Source: Teratosphaeria epicoccoides
Lineage: Eukaryota > Ascomycota > Dothideomycetes > Mycosphaerellales > Teratosphaeriaceae
Assembly (NCBI GenBank): GCA_021401465.1
Contig: JADDMT010000060.1
Location: 120,953 to 184,952 of the forward strand
Reading direction: 5' to 3'
DNA: 64,000 nucleotides
Shown: positions 45,243 to 56,703 of the stretch, one piece after another
Layout: the number at the start of each line of letters is the position of its first letter
How positions within the stretch are numbered: position 1 is the first letter of the stretch
Made by a program: the position numbers and the translations under genes
Notes under the pieces: model-generated
Seen by the model: only the letters and a program-made list of their open reading frames with translations
Told to the model about the DNA's origin: nothing
Databases searched by the model: none

Positions 45243-48200
45243 ATGGACGAGGAGCCGACACAGCCAAGCACACAGGGCCGCCTGGATCCTCGCAGGATGG
45301 GACACAACAATTCCGGCCTCAACGATGCGGACATCGCAGATGTGATGTGCATCTTGCATCCATGCTCACCGGCCGCCTTTGGAATCGTCGCCCACACAGC
45401 CGAGCACAGTCCACAGAACGTCCTGGAGAATGACGCCCGCTGCTGCTACGACGATGGCCTCACACAAAGCGCGTGGGAGGAGCATGAGACGTTCATTTTG
45501 AATGCTGACAGTCCCGCACAGGCCATGGACCTCGCGTTGCGCTTCAGCGTCGACGTGATCAATCCCACCATTGGTTTTGTATTTGGCCGAAACCCCAAGA
45601 TGTGCGACATCGTCCTAGCGTCGGACTTGTACAAGCGCGTCAGCAACATGCACTTCACAATCTTTATGAACGATTCAGGAGTGCTGATGCTGGAAGACAT
45701 GTCCACGAACGGCACCGTGGTCGACAATGTTGTCCTTAAGGGCAAGCAGATGCACGCACCGCAGACTCGCATGCTCGAGCCTGGGTCGATCATTCACATT
45801 CTTGCGCCCACGTCGGAGGAAATAGTCAAATTTATCGTGCGCATACCGTCTCGAGAAGGCCACTTCGACGAGTATGTGCGCAGGTTCGAGGACTACATCA
45901 AGCGGAAGCAGGCTGCCGAGATCAAGCACGCCAAACAGAATGCTGCCGTCAAAGAGCACATGGTCGCGCAAGCAAAGACTCAGGCAGCACACAAGCCTAG
46001 CCTCGTTAATAACCACTATGGCATGCACTGGAACGGCGGCGAGAAGTACAACGTGGTTGGCCACGTTGGAAAGGGTGCCTTTGCCACTGTCTATCAGCTT
46101 GCGACGAAGAGCGAAGGCAAGCTCTACGCGGCCAAGGAACTTGAGAAACGCAAGTTCATGAAGAATGGGATTCTGGACCGCAAGCTGGAGAACGAAATGC
46201 AAATTATGAAAGCGATCAGTCATCCGAACATCGTGCAATACGTGGACTATCAGGACGTTGCCAACCATCTCTACATTATCATGGAGTTCGTGCCTTGCGG
46301 CGACATGCAATACTACTTACAAAAGTACGGTCCGCTAGATGAAGAGATCGGGAAGAGAATGGCGGCACAGGTGCTCGATTCGCTTTCATACCTGCACCAC
46401 AAGAAGATTACGCATCGTGATATCAAACCGGACAACATCCTTATTGCCGATGTGCAACCGGACACCTTCATCGTCAAGCTGTCCGACTTCGGCCTCTCGA
46501 AAGTCGTCAAGGATAACGATACGTTCCTCAAGACCTTCTGCGGTACTTTGCTCTACTGCGCACCCGAGGTCTTCCCCCACTATGATGCACACATTGCGGG
46601 TCGTGGTCAGAAGCGGCGTGCAAACCAGCAACCGAATATATTTCACAGCTACAGTCAGTCGGTCGACATCTGGTCGTTCGGCGCTGTGCTGTGGTACGCT
46701 CTGTGTCTTAAACCTCCTTTTGAAGGCGTGGCTGATAACACCGGTCGCGGCATGTTTGAGAAGATCATGATGACGCCTCTCGATCCTATGGATTTAGCAA
46801 AGCAAGGTGTTTCTGACGATGCGGTTGCCTTGCTAGCCGAGATGCTCAACACAGACCCTGCGGCAAGGCCATCTCCGAGACAATGTTTGCGAAACGCCTG
46901 GTTTGGGCTCACCCAATCTGCGACCCATAGCGTGGGCTCGCCTGAGCTGGGATTGAGATCTATTACTGAGGAAGAGGAAGATGGGGACGGCGCCGAGCCT
47001 GACGTCGCAAGTCTGAGCCTGTGCGAGAAGCAAGGTGCTGGTCAGCGTAGCGACAGCCAGTATTCCCCGTACGACGAGGCCAGCATCCATTCGGGGTCGA
47101 TGGACTTCTTTGATCCGCGCCAGTCGAAGCGGCTGAAGTCGAGTGCTTTCGCATACCGCGAGCAAGACGAGCTCGTGAATTCCAGTCCAGAGCTAATCAA
47201 TCAGAGCATTGATATCGGGTATCACCCGGACGATGCGTCGAACAATCAAGATCTGAAGTCTCCGCAGCCGCGACTCTTCGGCGAGATCAGCCGATCTGCT
47301 CTTGACAACGATGCTCTGAATGTACAGGCGGCTCAGGTGAAGCGTGGCAGCAAGAGTGGTCGAGACTCGCAGGCGGCCGCTGGTGCTCATCCCAGCCTGC
47401 AGGGTGCCGAGTCGATGATGCGCGACGTCCACATGGACTCACCCCACAGCAGCTGGTCAGGGTCCGGAGCTGCGGCTGAGCCCAAGACACCTGCTACGCC
47501 AGAAATCAAGCCGGTCAAAATTTCTTGGAAAGGCACCCCAACAAGCGCCGCTGAGGCCACGCCAAGGCCACAGCAGCGCAGTACGTTCAATCGCCAGATA
47601 TCGGTGCCTATGTCAGCTTCCTTCTTTTACGAGGCGAATGATCCCAGTACGCACAACGTTGAGTATGCAAGCCGGGTCAGTGGGCATGACTTCACGAAAG
47701 AGCCGAAGCTTATGGTGTCCGGAAATTTCACTCTGCCTACCACCGACGGGCCGTCGAAACTCGCTACCGAGGAGGATCATCATGGAGACACGGATGCTGA
47801 GGCTGAAGTGGCGTCACCAAATGAGTTTGTGAAGCCGCCACCTCATTTGGCAAAGCTGAGTTCCACTCCGGACAGCTTTATGCCAATCACGCTGCATGTC
47901 TGCAGCCAGCATTCGGTTTGGGGCCGTGATCCCAATAACACGCACGTCTATCTCGACATGCAGGACACGCGCGTTCCGAAGCGTGGCATCATCCTGGTCT
48001 TCGACTCGCCATCTCGGTCCCAGCACGAGGACGATGTAGATCTCACCAAGGTCCCGAATCTGTACTGCGCCATTACGACTGAGAGCCGAGTCGGCATCTG
48101 GGTAAATGGAGTGCACCTCCTGCCGCAGAACGCTCAGAGCGGCGCCAAGAATTACGGAAGACTGTACAACGGTGATCAAATTACAGTGTCCCGTGCCGAT

Positions 48201-48338
48201 AGGGACGGCAAAGGTGGGCTGAAGTTTGTTTGCGAGTTCTATCATGGTTTGAGCAAGGAGAGCAGGCCGAAGGAAGAGCCCTTCAAGGTTTTGACAGTGA
48301 TCCCGAAGGTAGAGGCGGCGCGAAGGAGCACCGAATAG
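45243..48338 (+). CDS. RAD53: FHA-domain checkpoint kinase, Rad53 / MUS-59 type
   Basis: Serine/threonine kinase of the DNA-damage and replication checkpoint. One exon, 1031 residues. FHA1 lies at about residues 85-190 (GFVFGRNPKMCDIVL, NMHFTIF, LEDMSTNGTVVDN). A coiled linker follows, then the kinase domain at about 270-560 with glycine loop GKGAFATV, lysine in YAAKEL, HRDIKPDN, SDFGLSK and CAPEVFPHY. An insert after APE (GRGQKRRANQQPNIFHSYSQ) resembles one I recall in filamentous-fungal MUS-59-type kinases. A Ser-rich linker with SQ/TQ sites follows (for example GLTQSATHS, RDSQ). A second, diverged FHA domain is at about 880-1000 (HSVWGRDPNNTHVYLDM, NLYCAITTESRVGIWVNGV). The FHA-kinase-FHA order is that of yeast Rad53. 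Checkpoint role is established for the family and inferred here. Confidence 0.9.
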   Translation: MDEEPTQPSTQGRLDPRRMGHNNSGLNDADIADVMCILHPCSPAAFGIVAHTAEHSPQNVLENDARCCYDDGLTQSAWEEHETFILNADSPAQAMDLALRFSVDVINPTIGFVFGRNPKMCDIVLASDLYKRVSNMHFTIFMNDSGVLMLEDMSTNGTVVDNVVLKGKQMHAPQTRMLEPGSIIHILAPTSEEIVKFIVRIPSREGHFDEYVRRFEDYIKRKQAAEIKHAKQNAAVKEHMVAQAKTQAAHKPSLVNNHYGMHWNGGEKYNVVGHVGKGAFATVYQLATKSEGKLYAAKELEKRKFMKNGILDRKLENEMQIMKAISHPNIVQYVDYQDVANHLYIIMEFVPCGDMQYYLQKYGPLDEEIGKRMAAQVLDSLSYLHHKKITHRDIKPDNILIADVQPDTFIVKLSDFGLSKVVKDNDTFLKTFCGTLLYCAPEVFPHYDAHIAGRGQKRRANQQPNIFHSYSQSVDIWSFGAVLWYALCLKPPFEGVADNTGRGMFEKIMMTPLDPMDLAKQGVSDDAVALLAEMLNTDPAARPSPRQCLRNAWFGLTQSATHSVGSPELGLRSITEEEEDGDGAEPDVASLSLCEKQGAGQRSDSQYSPYDEASIHSGSMDFFDPRQSKRLKSSAFAYREQDELVNSSPELINQSIDIGYHPDDASNNQDLKSPQPRLFGEISRSALDNDALNVQAAQVKRGSKSGRDSQAAAGAHPSLQGAESMMRDVHMDSPHSSWSGSGAAAEPKTPATPEIKPVKISWKGTPTSAAEATPRPQQRSTFNRQISVPMSASFFYEANDPSTHNVEYASRVSGHDFTKEPKLMVSGNFTLPTTDGPSKLATEEDHHGDTDAEAEVASPNEFVKPPPHLAKLSSTPDSFMPITLHVCSQHSVWGRDPNNTHVYLDMQDTRVPKRGIILVFDSPSRSQHEDDVDLTKVPNLYCAITTESRVGIWVNGVHLLPQNAQSGAKNYGRLYNGDQITVSRADRDGKGGLKFVCEFYHGLSKESRPKEEPFKVLTVIPKVEAARRSTE

Positions 48339-50088
48339 GAGAACGCAAGTGCAAAGCCAAGAAGCAACGACAAAAGAATTGGCCGCATCAGGAGTCATAT
48401 GAGAGCCAATCCGAGCTCATCAGTCGTGACGTAGGACTTGCGATCGTACCGGAAGTGGGCTTGAGGCATTGTACCAACGTGGTCGTGGCTACATTGATGG
48501 ATTCTGGCGAGGAGTTGGTGGAAATGCTCAAGACATGACAGAGCATTGATTGCGGAGCGTGCATGCAACTCACAGATTATAGTATCGGGGGTGCGAGGGT
48601 AGACATGGGTCTACTCCTCTGGTAGTGAGAAGAGTAGGCCACCGGAGCCGCAGTGTACCATACATAGCGTGAAGAGAACGAGAAAGGTACAATAGAAAAC
48701 CTTGATCCAGAGGCGCCATGTTCATGCTCGCGCTCGCAGGCTGCTACCTTGCTTCCTTGGTTCCCTTACACAAGTTGGCTGCTTGTCTCGAAATGTGATG
48801 AAACCATGGTCACGTTCCAGCATCACTCAATACAGTAAGTATATCACCGATTCAATCGCAGCAACGAGCAGTCAACCCCTTCACAAGTAGTCCACCGCGT
48901 GAACAAGCGATCAACCTCATCATAAGTACATTAGAGATTTTTAGCCGCATCACAAGTCATCAACCGCACTACACACATTCAATCGCTTCAAGAAGCAGTC
49001 AAGGACTAGCAGCGAGCCTGCAATTATTTGCTTCACATGACGTTGCAGTCCTGCGGTCTGAAGTTGCGATGATCTCTTGGGCCATGATGGAAACCAGTCA
49101 CCCTACAAAGGCTTTCCAAAGCAGATGAGGACTGCATCGATGTTACAGCGCCCGGTCCCCTCGCTCCGCCCAGATATCATCAATCCCCACGATGCTGCAG
49201 CCCAGCTTCGCCTTAGTCCCAAGTGGGACAAGAGCAATGGACCGGTGCGGGCACGAGGATCTCCAGGTCAGCTGCCAACTCCCACGTCCATCCCGTGGGC
49301 ATCGACTTGCTGCAGGAACGAAAAGCAACGTGTTCGTTGATGACCAATCATGCTCCCGTCCGCCTCGCATCATGTTCGTGCCTGCTTGGACCGGTGAGAG
49401 CTTGCGGCGCAGGAGCAGAAACAATTGGCTGCCGGGGTCGGGAGGGATCTAATGGGAGCCTCAGGCACACGCGCGATCACCTCGATTCTTGGTCGTTAAT
49501 TGCTCAGATGGCTCGGCGACGGCGCGATTGGAGGCGTGGGAACCAGAGCAGTCGAGGATGTTCCTAAAGCAGAGTTGATCGTGTTGTGTAGCGGAGCGGC
49601 ATTCATGCTGGCGTCGTAACGTGGTTGGTGGTGACAGGAGGTTAAAACTCAAGCCTTCGCCGACGGGTAATATCCATGCACAGCCGCGACCTAGACGGCA
49701 CTAGCGTCCAGGCAGCAGCCACGACGTCTGCCTCTCAAGTTCGCGCCCTTTCGCACCTCGAAGTGCACGTCTGAGGATCCGGGGTAATTCATGTTTGCGG
49801 TCAGTGGTCACAGCGACTCGACGACGCCCTTCTCCTCTGCAAGACTCGAGCGAAAGCCATCCATCTCGGGTGCGGCCGGACCGCCGAGCAGCATTTGACC
49901 GGACGTCACTTCAGACCATTGCGCTACAACACTATCACCGCGGTCGCGTGGCCAGGCAGGTAGTCATCAACGCCGTGAGTCACAACGCAGAAGGCACGCC
50001 CAGGCAGCAGCATCCCCGCGGCGGCGCTAACGGATTGCAGCGACCGCCCGACCGCGAGTCATCTGGAACGTGTCTTCGATCGCCCAAT
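48339..50088. other. 1.75 kb intergenic region and 5' leader of the C2H2 factor
   Basis: No domain-bearing frame. Between about 48840 and 49000 there are loosely repeated units of the type catcacaagt/tcaacc, too diverged to define a period. The last 300 bp probably include a long 5' leader, common for fungal regulators. Confidence 0.35.
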
Positions 50089-52676
50089 ATGTCTACGGCT
50101 TCTACCCACCCCCGCAGGCGTCCTGCCCGCGAGTCTTCCTCAGACATGACTCCATCCCTCATCGACTCCTTTCAGAACATGTCCCTCCGCAAGAATGACA
50201 CCTTTCACAACCCAGTCATCAAGACCGAAGCTCTGTGGGATCCACTAGCACAGTCGCCATCTCTTGTGCTGCGCTCGACCACGTGTCCCAAGCAGCTTGA
50301 GGATCTGCTCACCGGGGCCGGTGAGCGTCGCGTCGTCGACCTGCTCAACAGGGTGGACAAGGCGCTGGAGACCCGATCTAAGCTTGCCGTCAGCGCTGTG
50401 CTGAACGCACCGGAAGTGCTGCCAGAACGGACGACTGATCGCGACGCTGCACTTCCCCGCAATTGTCTGCGCCGAAATAGTCATTCATCGGATAGCGGCA
50501 TTGGGTCCAGCGTGGCCGACTCAGAGATAGACGGTGCCAAGCCGACCGGTGAGTAAGCTCCTGCATCTACCTACCCCTCGTCGCGTTTGGACGCGCACGC
50601 TAACTCTCCAATAGATACGACACACTCACCCACGATCGCGGAGGAGCGCGGCCTCAGTAGGTACGCCGCCACGAAGATTCACGAGCATATCATCCAGCCC
50701 ATCCTCCGCGAGGAGCAGCTCAAAGAGTTCCACCCGCTCATCAAAGATGTGCCGGTTCGCGTTGGCGACAAGCGCATCAAGACATTGAGAGATCTCGAGA
50801 AGTCTCTGATTTTCCTAGCACCGGTATGTCGGAGCTGCTGGCTTTTCCACCGCGCGAGTTGCTCATTGTCACGGCGTTCAGGATTATTCCCGCTCTCCTG
50901 CGAAGTATCTGCAATTCTGCGAGCGCACGATCCGCGTCCTGCACACGACTGTTACGACTGTCCCTCTCCCTGAGTCCGACAAGCGAGCGCCGGCAGACCG
51001 ACCGTACACGCAGGGGTACTTCTTCGATTTGGTTGAGCAGGTGTGTTCTGGAGACGTGCTGGTACGCATGCCGGTGGGGTATTGACAACAGCCTGCAGAT
51101 TCGTAAATACGCAACCATTCTGGCAGCGACACGAGAGAAGAAGGTCAAAGGTGAAAAGCTTGATGAGACCGACGACTATTCGCCGTAAGTTTGACCACTG
51201 GTTTCAGTCTCTCTAACTTCACCGGTCAAGCCACTGCCAAGCCACATGACCGCTTCCTGCGGCACAGCGATGCGTTTTATAAAGTGAAGTCAAATCCACG
51301 ACTGGCAGCTCCATATGCATGGTCGCATCTATTGTCGCTATTGTCCTTGCGCAACAATAGTCATGCGCTAACCCCATCAATGCAGTGATGAAAGTGTGTC
51401 TCTCGCTGGAGGTGTGAGTCACAACGGCAAGAGCCCCGAGCTTGTCAGACGTACGGCTGGAGGCAAGTCTATAAGCCTCGCTACTGGCCTCGAAGTATCG
51501 TCCGACGACCTGGTCGCTTCTTCCACCACCATGAAGCGCACCCTCGCCGACGTCGATGACGATGAAGCCCTCCGGTCGATGGCTCGCCGCAAGAAGGGTG
51601 CAAAGCCAGAAATTCATGGGTGCCCTCTGTGTGACAAAGAGTTCAAGAGGCCCTGCGACCTTACCAAGCACATCAAAACTCACGAACGGCCATTCAAGTG
51701 CCCAGAGGAGCAGTGCAAATACCATGACTATGGCTGGCCGACCGAGAAGGAGCGAGACCGTCACGTCAATGACAAGCATTCGACCGCACCAGCGCTGTAT
51801 CACTGTCTGTACAAGCCTTGCCCGTACACGAGCAAGCGTGAGTCGAATTGCAAGCAGCATATGGAGAAGGCACACGGATGGGAATATGTTCGCTCAAAGA
51901 GCAATGGCAAAGGCAAAGCCAGCTCCAGCGTGACACGACTGCCTTTTGGATCGGTGCCGCCTTCACCAGCATCCGCCATGTTGACGCCGCTCACACCCAT
52001 CGCGCCATCGCCATCGAATCAGAGCTGGTCTACATCCTCACATCGCGAATCCATGCCGCCGCCGCCCGGTGTTGCTGGACCGAGCAACTACGGGACGCCT
52101 GCCTTCACGCACCCGTCACCTGACTTCTCGGGACACTTCAACATGAACTTTAACTTCAACGATATGAGCATGCCGATGACACCTGCCCTTAGCGAGGACT
52201 GCCGTGACTCGTCCACTGCATCTACTTCCTCACACTCCGGCCTGCAGCTCGATGGCAGCTCTTTTGACGTTGAGCTCGACATGATCGACAACTTCGACTT
52301 TGGCAGCTTCAGTTTCGCTCAACAGCCCTCGCCTGTTTCCGGCCCAGGCAGCGCCATGCAACGTAACATATCGGTCGAGCAAGCTTCTCCTGGCGTTCGG
52401 CTTGATCAGACGTTCACGTCCGGCAGCTACTACGATGCTATGAACCTCGACGGCTATAAAGAGGATTTCACGCTTTTCGGTGGCAACGCTCCGACTTCTG
52501 GCGGCGGCAGCGGCGACATGTTCCCATCGTTGCCACAGGAGGGCAGCAGCTGGGGTATTTTCGGCACGAGCTTTAGCAACAGCAGCAGCGCACCAAACTT
52601 AGTCCCAGGTGACAGTACCTTGGCTGAGTTATTCCCGGGTTTGGTGACCACGAACCCCCCGGAATCCACGCAGTAA
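50089..52676 (+). CDS. C2H2 zinc-finger transcription factor, RfeC-like
   Basis: Five exons, 50089-50548, 50615-50823, 50882-51040, 51099-51184 and 51386-52676, join in frame to 734 residues. The N-terminal part ends SDSGIGSSVADSE. It is followed by a conserved all-helical region (ATKIHEHIIQPILREEQLKE, FHPLIKDVPVRVGDKRI, TLRDLEKSLIFLAP, YTQGYFFDLVEQIRKYATIL) found in filamentous-fungal RfeC-type proteins. Zinc fingers come next: CPLCDKEFKRPCDLTKHIKT, then CPEEQCKYHDYGWPTEKERD and a third, CLYKPCPYTSKRESNCKQHM. The tail is Ser/Pro/Asn-rich and probably activating. In Aspergillus this family was first noted as a regulator able to drive yeast FLO11; that is from memory. The start at 50089 (MSTAST) is the first in-frame ATG. 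The exon-5 codons after the fingers are strongly coding. Confidence 0.9.
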
Positions 52677-53340
52677 GAACTTAGGGGCAAAATGCGAGGA
52701 GAATTCAGCATGGAGAGGGCGAATCGAAAGGAACGAGAATTTCGCAGTATGGGTACGGGTAACACCATACCAAGACCGATTACGTGCGACTTGCGGACGA
52801 GGTGCGATGGCAGAGCAATTCGAGATCCCCAAGTCGTCGAAGGCCCAAGAACACTGCTTCGTGATGATATCGGGCAGGCGCTTCTGGGTCATGGTCCTGC
52901 CTAGTGGAATATCAGACTGCTCACTTCTTGAGATTACGAACGGAACATGAGCGAGATCGAAAATGTAAATCTACATAGTGCGCCACAGTGCTTCATTGGC
53001 ATGATGAATCCATCAATATGGAAAGCGGATGTCAAGCAATTTGCTCTCCCTTCCCTTTCACTTTGTTAAGCTTCGCCGGCTTGTATGTGAGTCCACAGTG
53101 CTGACCATTACAGAGCACCACAGCTCCACGCCAAAGCTGCTAAGCACTACGCTCTCGATTTGTATGGCCTGACACCTTGAAGCACTCTCTGATGACCACA
53201 CTCTCCGCGGTGAGTCGACCTTTCCGCATCGCCGACGATATATACCTTCCTGCTGATGGAGCTTTATCGCCCCCTGCCTGGCCCATGACCTCCCAAACTG
53301 GAAAAGGGCCTTCCAAATTACACACAGTACCTTCTGCTCC
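52677..53340. other. intergenic region
   Basis: About 660 bp between two plus-strand genes. No coding frame or repeat that I can support. Confidence 0.3.
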
Positions 53341-54969
53341 ATGTCTTCTCGCATGTCGCACCTGCGTCGTCGTATTCACGAACTTCCAGGTTCCACGACA
53401 CAAATAGCTACTGAAGCTGCTTCTTGCCGGATACTACGAACAGTGAGCATGGATCATGACGCTACAGAGCATCCAGAGCCGCTGGCGCGCATGCCGACGT
53501 CCAGGTCTCTTGTGCGCGACCCACATGCTCTGCCGCCTTCGATCGTGGCCAGGGCTTCCAGCGCCATTAGTGTCGCCAACGCCAGCTTGAGCCCGACCGA
53601 TCGCGAGCCTCGTGTAGGCGTGGATGACGCTTTCAATCTCACGCCGAATCCGTACAATGGGCCAGGTACGGACGCTGAGTGGCGCGCCGAAGCTATGCAT
53701 ATGGAGCTTGCGGGTTACGAGTCCGAAGCTGTTGACGACGCCCTTCCCATAGACATAAGACGCTACGGTCGCATCTTCCAAGACACGGAGATTGGTGCTG
53801 TCAGCGAGCTGAATGTTGTGCCTCAGGATGGCAAACGGAAGTGGCTGCAGCGCGCTAGCTCGGCTGCTAGGACCTGGGCTCAGAGCACGGGGAAGAAGCT
53901 TAGACAACTGTCGATTCCAAGGAAAGATTCGGGACAGAGTAGTGGCAACGATGCAGACAAGGATACTTCGCCGTCATTGGGTGAGGACCACTCGCCACCT
54001 GTTCTTGGCGAGCAGGCGACGGGTGGCGAGGAGAACAGAACCACGATCAATGTCCGAGAGGTCCAACCGTTGGGTACGACAACACCACAGCCAACAATGT
54101 CGCGGGCGCATCGCATTGCTCCTGGTATTGGTGAGTCCACAAGCACCCTATCGGCATCTGCGCCGGAACAATCGAGCAGCCACCAGAGCCCTGATGGAGA
54201 TATGGCCAACTCAACGGGGCTCAGCTCTCGCGGTAAGGGATCGCGTGCAGATCGGGCAGCCAGCCTACAAGATGGGTTCGACTTTGAAGATAAGAACATT
54301 AAGCGAGATGGCGGTGCTTTGCAGCGACATCACACCGAAGCGGTTCTTGTCGAGGGTCGCACAAGTGCCGACTTTGACAATGTCCAGAGATTGGAGGAGA
54401 ATGAGGAGCCCTTAACGCTCAAGGATCGACAGCAGCGCATCGCAAAGCACCTCGCTGAAGCTCAACAACGAGGCGCCTTTGACGAGGATCTCGAAGCCCG
54501 ATTCCGCCAGGACACCGGCAACGAGCAGGATCAGCAGATCGCGCGCGAGATTTTGGCAAGGGAGAAAGACCTTTATGATAGGGTCTATCAACGATCCTTC
54601 GTCCAAAGTGAGCTCTCGGAGATCTTTGGGCGGCCGCACAAGCTGACGAGACGCAATTACTTCAGAAAGGCAAAGCTGAGAGCGGCACGTGAGACGCAGG
54701 AGGCGCGCGAGTATTACGAACTGCTGAGGAATGCGGAACTCTCGGCTTGGCGGCGGGCGAGGGGCAAGTACTGCAATCCGCGCGATGAGGTTGCTGTCGA
54801 GGATTTGCCGGAAGCGCCAAACACGGAAGCAGGGAGGAGGGCGGTCGAGGCGCTGAAAGCGAGGAGGAGGGCGACTATTGGGCAGAATGGGCGGCCGTTG
54901 CTCGGGCATGAGAACTTTAGGGATGTGGAGCTGCCGCCGTTGGAGGGGAAGGCCAGGCCGGATTCATGA
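53341..54969 (+). CDS. hypothetical basic protein, function unknown
   Basis: A continuous open frame of 542 residues from ATG 53341; ATG 53449 (MDHDATEHPEP) is an alternative start that removes 36 residues. The first half is disordered, Ser/Thr/Pro-rich, with the segment RKWLQRASSAARTWAQSTGK. The second half is highly charged and helical: KDRQQRIAKHLAEAQQRGAF, then QQIAREILAREKDLYDRVYQ, then LTRRNYFRKAKLRAARETQE and ALKARRRATIGQNGRP. There is no signal peptide, membrane segment or catalytic motif. Codon use and length argue for a real gene. I recognise no family; the predicted helical C-terminal half suggests a coiled-coil or nucleic-acid-associated role, but this is guesswork. Confidence 0.65.
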   Translation: MSSRMSHLRRRIHELPGSTTQIATEAASCRILRTVSMDHDATEHPEPLARMPTSRSLVRDPHALPPSIVARASSAISVANASLSPTDREPRVGVDDAFNLTPNPYNGPGTDAEWRAEAMHMELAGYESEAVDDALPIDIRRYGRIFQDTEIGAVSELNVVPQDGKRKWLQRASSAARTWAQSTGKKLRQLSIPRKDSGQSSGNDADKDTSPSLGEDHSPPVLGEQATGGEENRTTINVREVQPLGTTTPQPTMSRAHRIAPGIGESTSTLSASAPEQSSSHQSPDGDMANSTGLSSRGKGSRADRAASLQDGFDFEDKNIKRDGGALQRHHTEAVLVEGRTSADFDNVQRLEENEEPLTLKDRQQRIAKHLAEAQQRGAFDEDLEARFRQDTGNEQDQQIAREILAREKDLYDRVYQRSFVQSELSEIFGRPHKLTRRNYFRKAKLRAARETQEAREYYELLRNAELSAWRRARGKYCNPRDEVAVEDLPEAPNTEAGRRAVEALKARRRATIGQNGRPLLGHENFRDVELPPLEGKARPDS

Positions 54970-55094
54970 TCGGTCGAGTCTGCCCCCTGATGACTTGGTG
55001 CACATCAGATTCACGACCGTCTCCGAACGCTGCTGCCTGATCCGACAGCTCGGCAATGGATGGGTACGATACTTGATCAGACTATCGAAGCGTT

Positions 55095-56703
55095 TCATCC
55101 ATTGAAACCACTCTTGACGTCCTCAGCAGCAAATCGCCGCAGCAATCCGACGTGCCAGTCCTGGAACTTCCTTCCCATAGCCGGCAGATACTTCGAAGAC
55201 GTCGCCAGAAGCCGTCGGAGCTCCAGTAGCTCAACATGAGGGAGCTCGATGTCGCCCTCGAATAACGCATGCGTGTTCAACCTTTCATGACCAGAAGGCT
55301 TGGAGTCGCAGTCTTGCCACATTACTTTCGTCACCTTTGTCGGCGCACCCTCGGCGAGCGCTGAGGACGAAACGCTGAGATCAGGCGCGAAGACCCAGAT
55401 GGTCAACGCGGGAGTGCTGGGTGTGTCGTGGGTGGAGACGATGAATTTGCGAATACCTTGGTTGTTGATGTTTTCGAGGATGTAGGCTGCTAGCCACTTC
55501 TCCAGTGGGTAAGAGATGTGGTCAGTCAATGGGCTGCGAGAGATGGAGAGCTTTGCTTTACGCAAGCGTAAGCTGCCACCGGTTGCGCTTTCGTGCACAC
55601 CGACGGGTGTTTGGCATGAGGAACATGTGGCTTCGGTCTCTGTTCGTGACTCTTGAGAGGACCCAGATTGCTTGTACTATATGTAATACTATCAGTGAAT
55701 GTAATATACTAAAATTTGTACGGCTACCATGCCCTTTGATAATTGAGATGTATCTAGTCTTAATCCCGCCACAGCCCATGAGCTCCAAGACTTGACGGTG
55801 AAACGCTAGAAGTGGTGACTTGCCCCTTCCTGCAGACCTGCCGTCGCCCGTGAAGGCAAGGCTGATGCTGCATTCCGAGATGTCGCTCTGGTCTAGGGCA
55901 CTTGTATCCCGACGCTTTCCTTGAAGGCGACCTATTGGCCTGAAAGGGCCGGTTCTTTGAATCGCCCGAATGTATGACGGGGGTGGAAGGCATGTGTGCA
56001 TGAAGCTTTGAAGGAGAGCGATCGGAAATGTGAGACCTACCTTGCTCACACCAGAGCAGTCTTTAGTATAGAAGCTCAGCTCCAGTGGCCCTACCAGCCC
56101 CACTCCTGGTTCTATGGCCAATCTGCTGTTCACGCCAATGCCTCGAGCGTCCCCAGCAGTCAGATCGTCCGTTACTTCGGGCTTGTGGCAATGCCAGAAT
56201 TCCATCATCTCGGCCCAGCCTTCTGAAGGCAGATCTTTCCATTTCGTGACTGTGCCACATTTGCTGAGCACAGCTTTGCAGCTTGCACAGCAGATCTCGG
56301 TCTCGGACGTCAGCTCAGTGGCAGTCCAGGGCATGACATTTCCAATCTCTGGCTTCTGGCTCTGGCCGTTCCCAAGTAGGTGTGCATCTGCATCCTGCTT
56401 CTCCTGAACACTAAGGCGAAAGCTCAAGTCTTTGGTTGGGGCGGCCGGCAAGTTGAGCGTAGCCTCGTTGTGTCCTCCTGGAATCTGGATAGGCAATTGA
56501 ATGCTGGCGATTTCGCCTTCATGGCTCAATTCCAGCCTGCTTCCATCCGCGGAAAGTGCGGCCTTGGTGACCTTGTTCGACACGGTAGCCAAGGATGCCT
56601 GAATGGAGATGGTACGAATGTTCTGCAGGTGCTCGACATAAAGATGGATGCCAGGTCCATCGTGATGGTTACCAGTATCAGTGGTGATTTCGACGCCGTC
56701 CAT
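55095..56703 (-). CDS. HECT_2 / IPA1-type E2-binding protein (UBE3D-like)
   Basis: Member of the HECT-like E2-binding family (yeast IPA1, human UBE3D), linked to ubiquitin transfer and, in yeast, to mRNA 3'-end processing. Two exons, 56703-56041 and 55676-55095, join as DCSGVSK|YKQSGSS and give 414 residues, normal for the family. The N-terminal part has VYVEHLQNIRTISIQASLA-like strands. The centre has ICCASC and the hallmark LPSEGWAEMMEFWHCHKP. The second exon starts with the CSSC motif and continues LRLRKAKLSISRSP, YPLEKWLAAYILENI, GIRKFIVS and ALTIWVFAPDLSVSSSA. The intron is 364 bp, much longer than others here, and happens to be open in the exon-1 frame, so an unspliced reading gives a misleading 381-residue product. 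It is divergent from ERG26. Confidence 0.85.

Noticed and set aside
49795..50088. N-terminal extension of the RfeC-like protein
   Set aside because: The frame is open but begins at a TTG with no ATG; the sequence is low-complexity and is better read as 5' leader.
55558..56703. A single-exon 381-residue reading of the HECT_2-type gene
   Set aside because: It runs through the intron, and its last 160 residues have no family character, while the spliced form restores the CSSC half and normal length.
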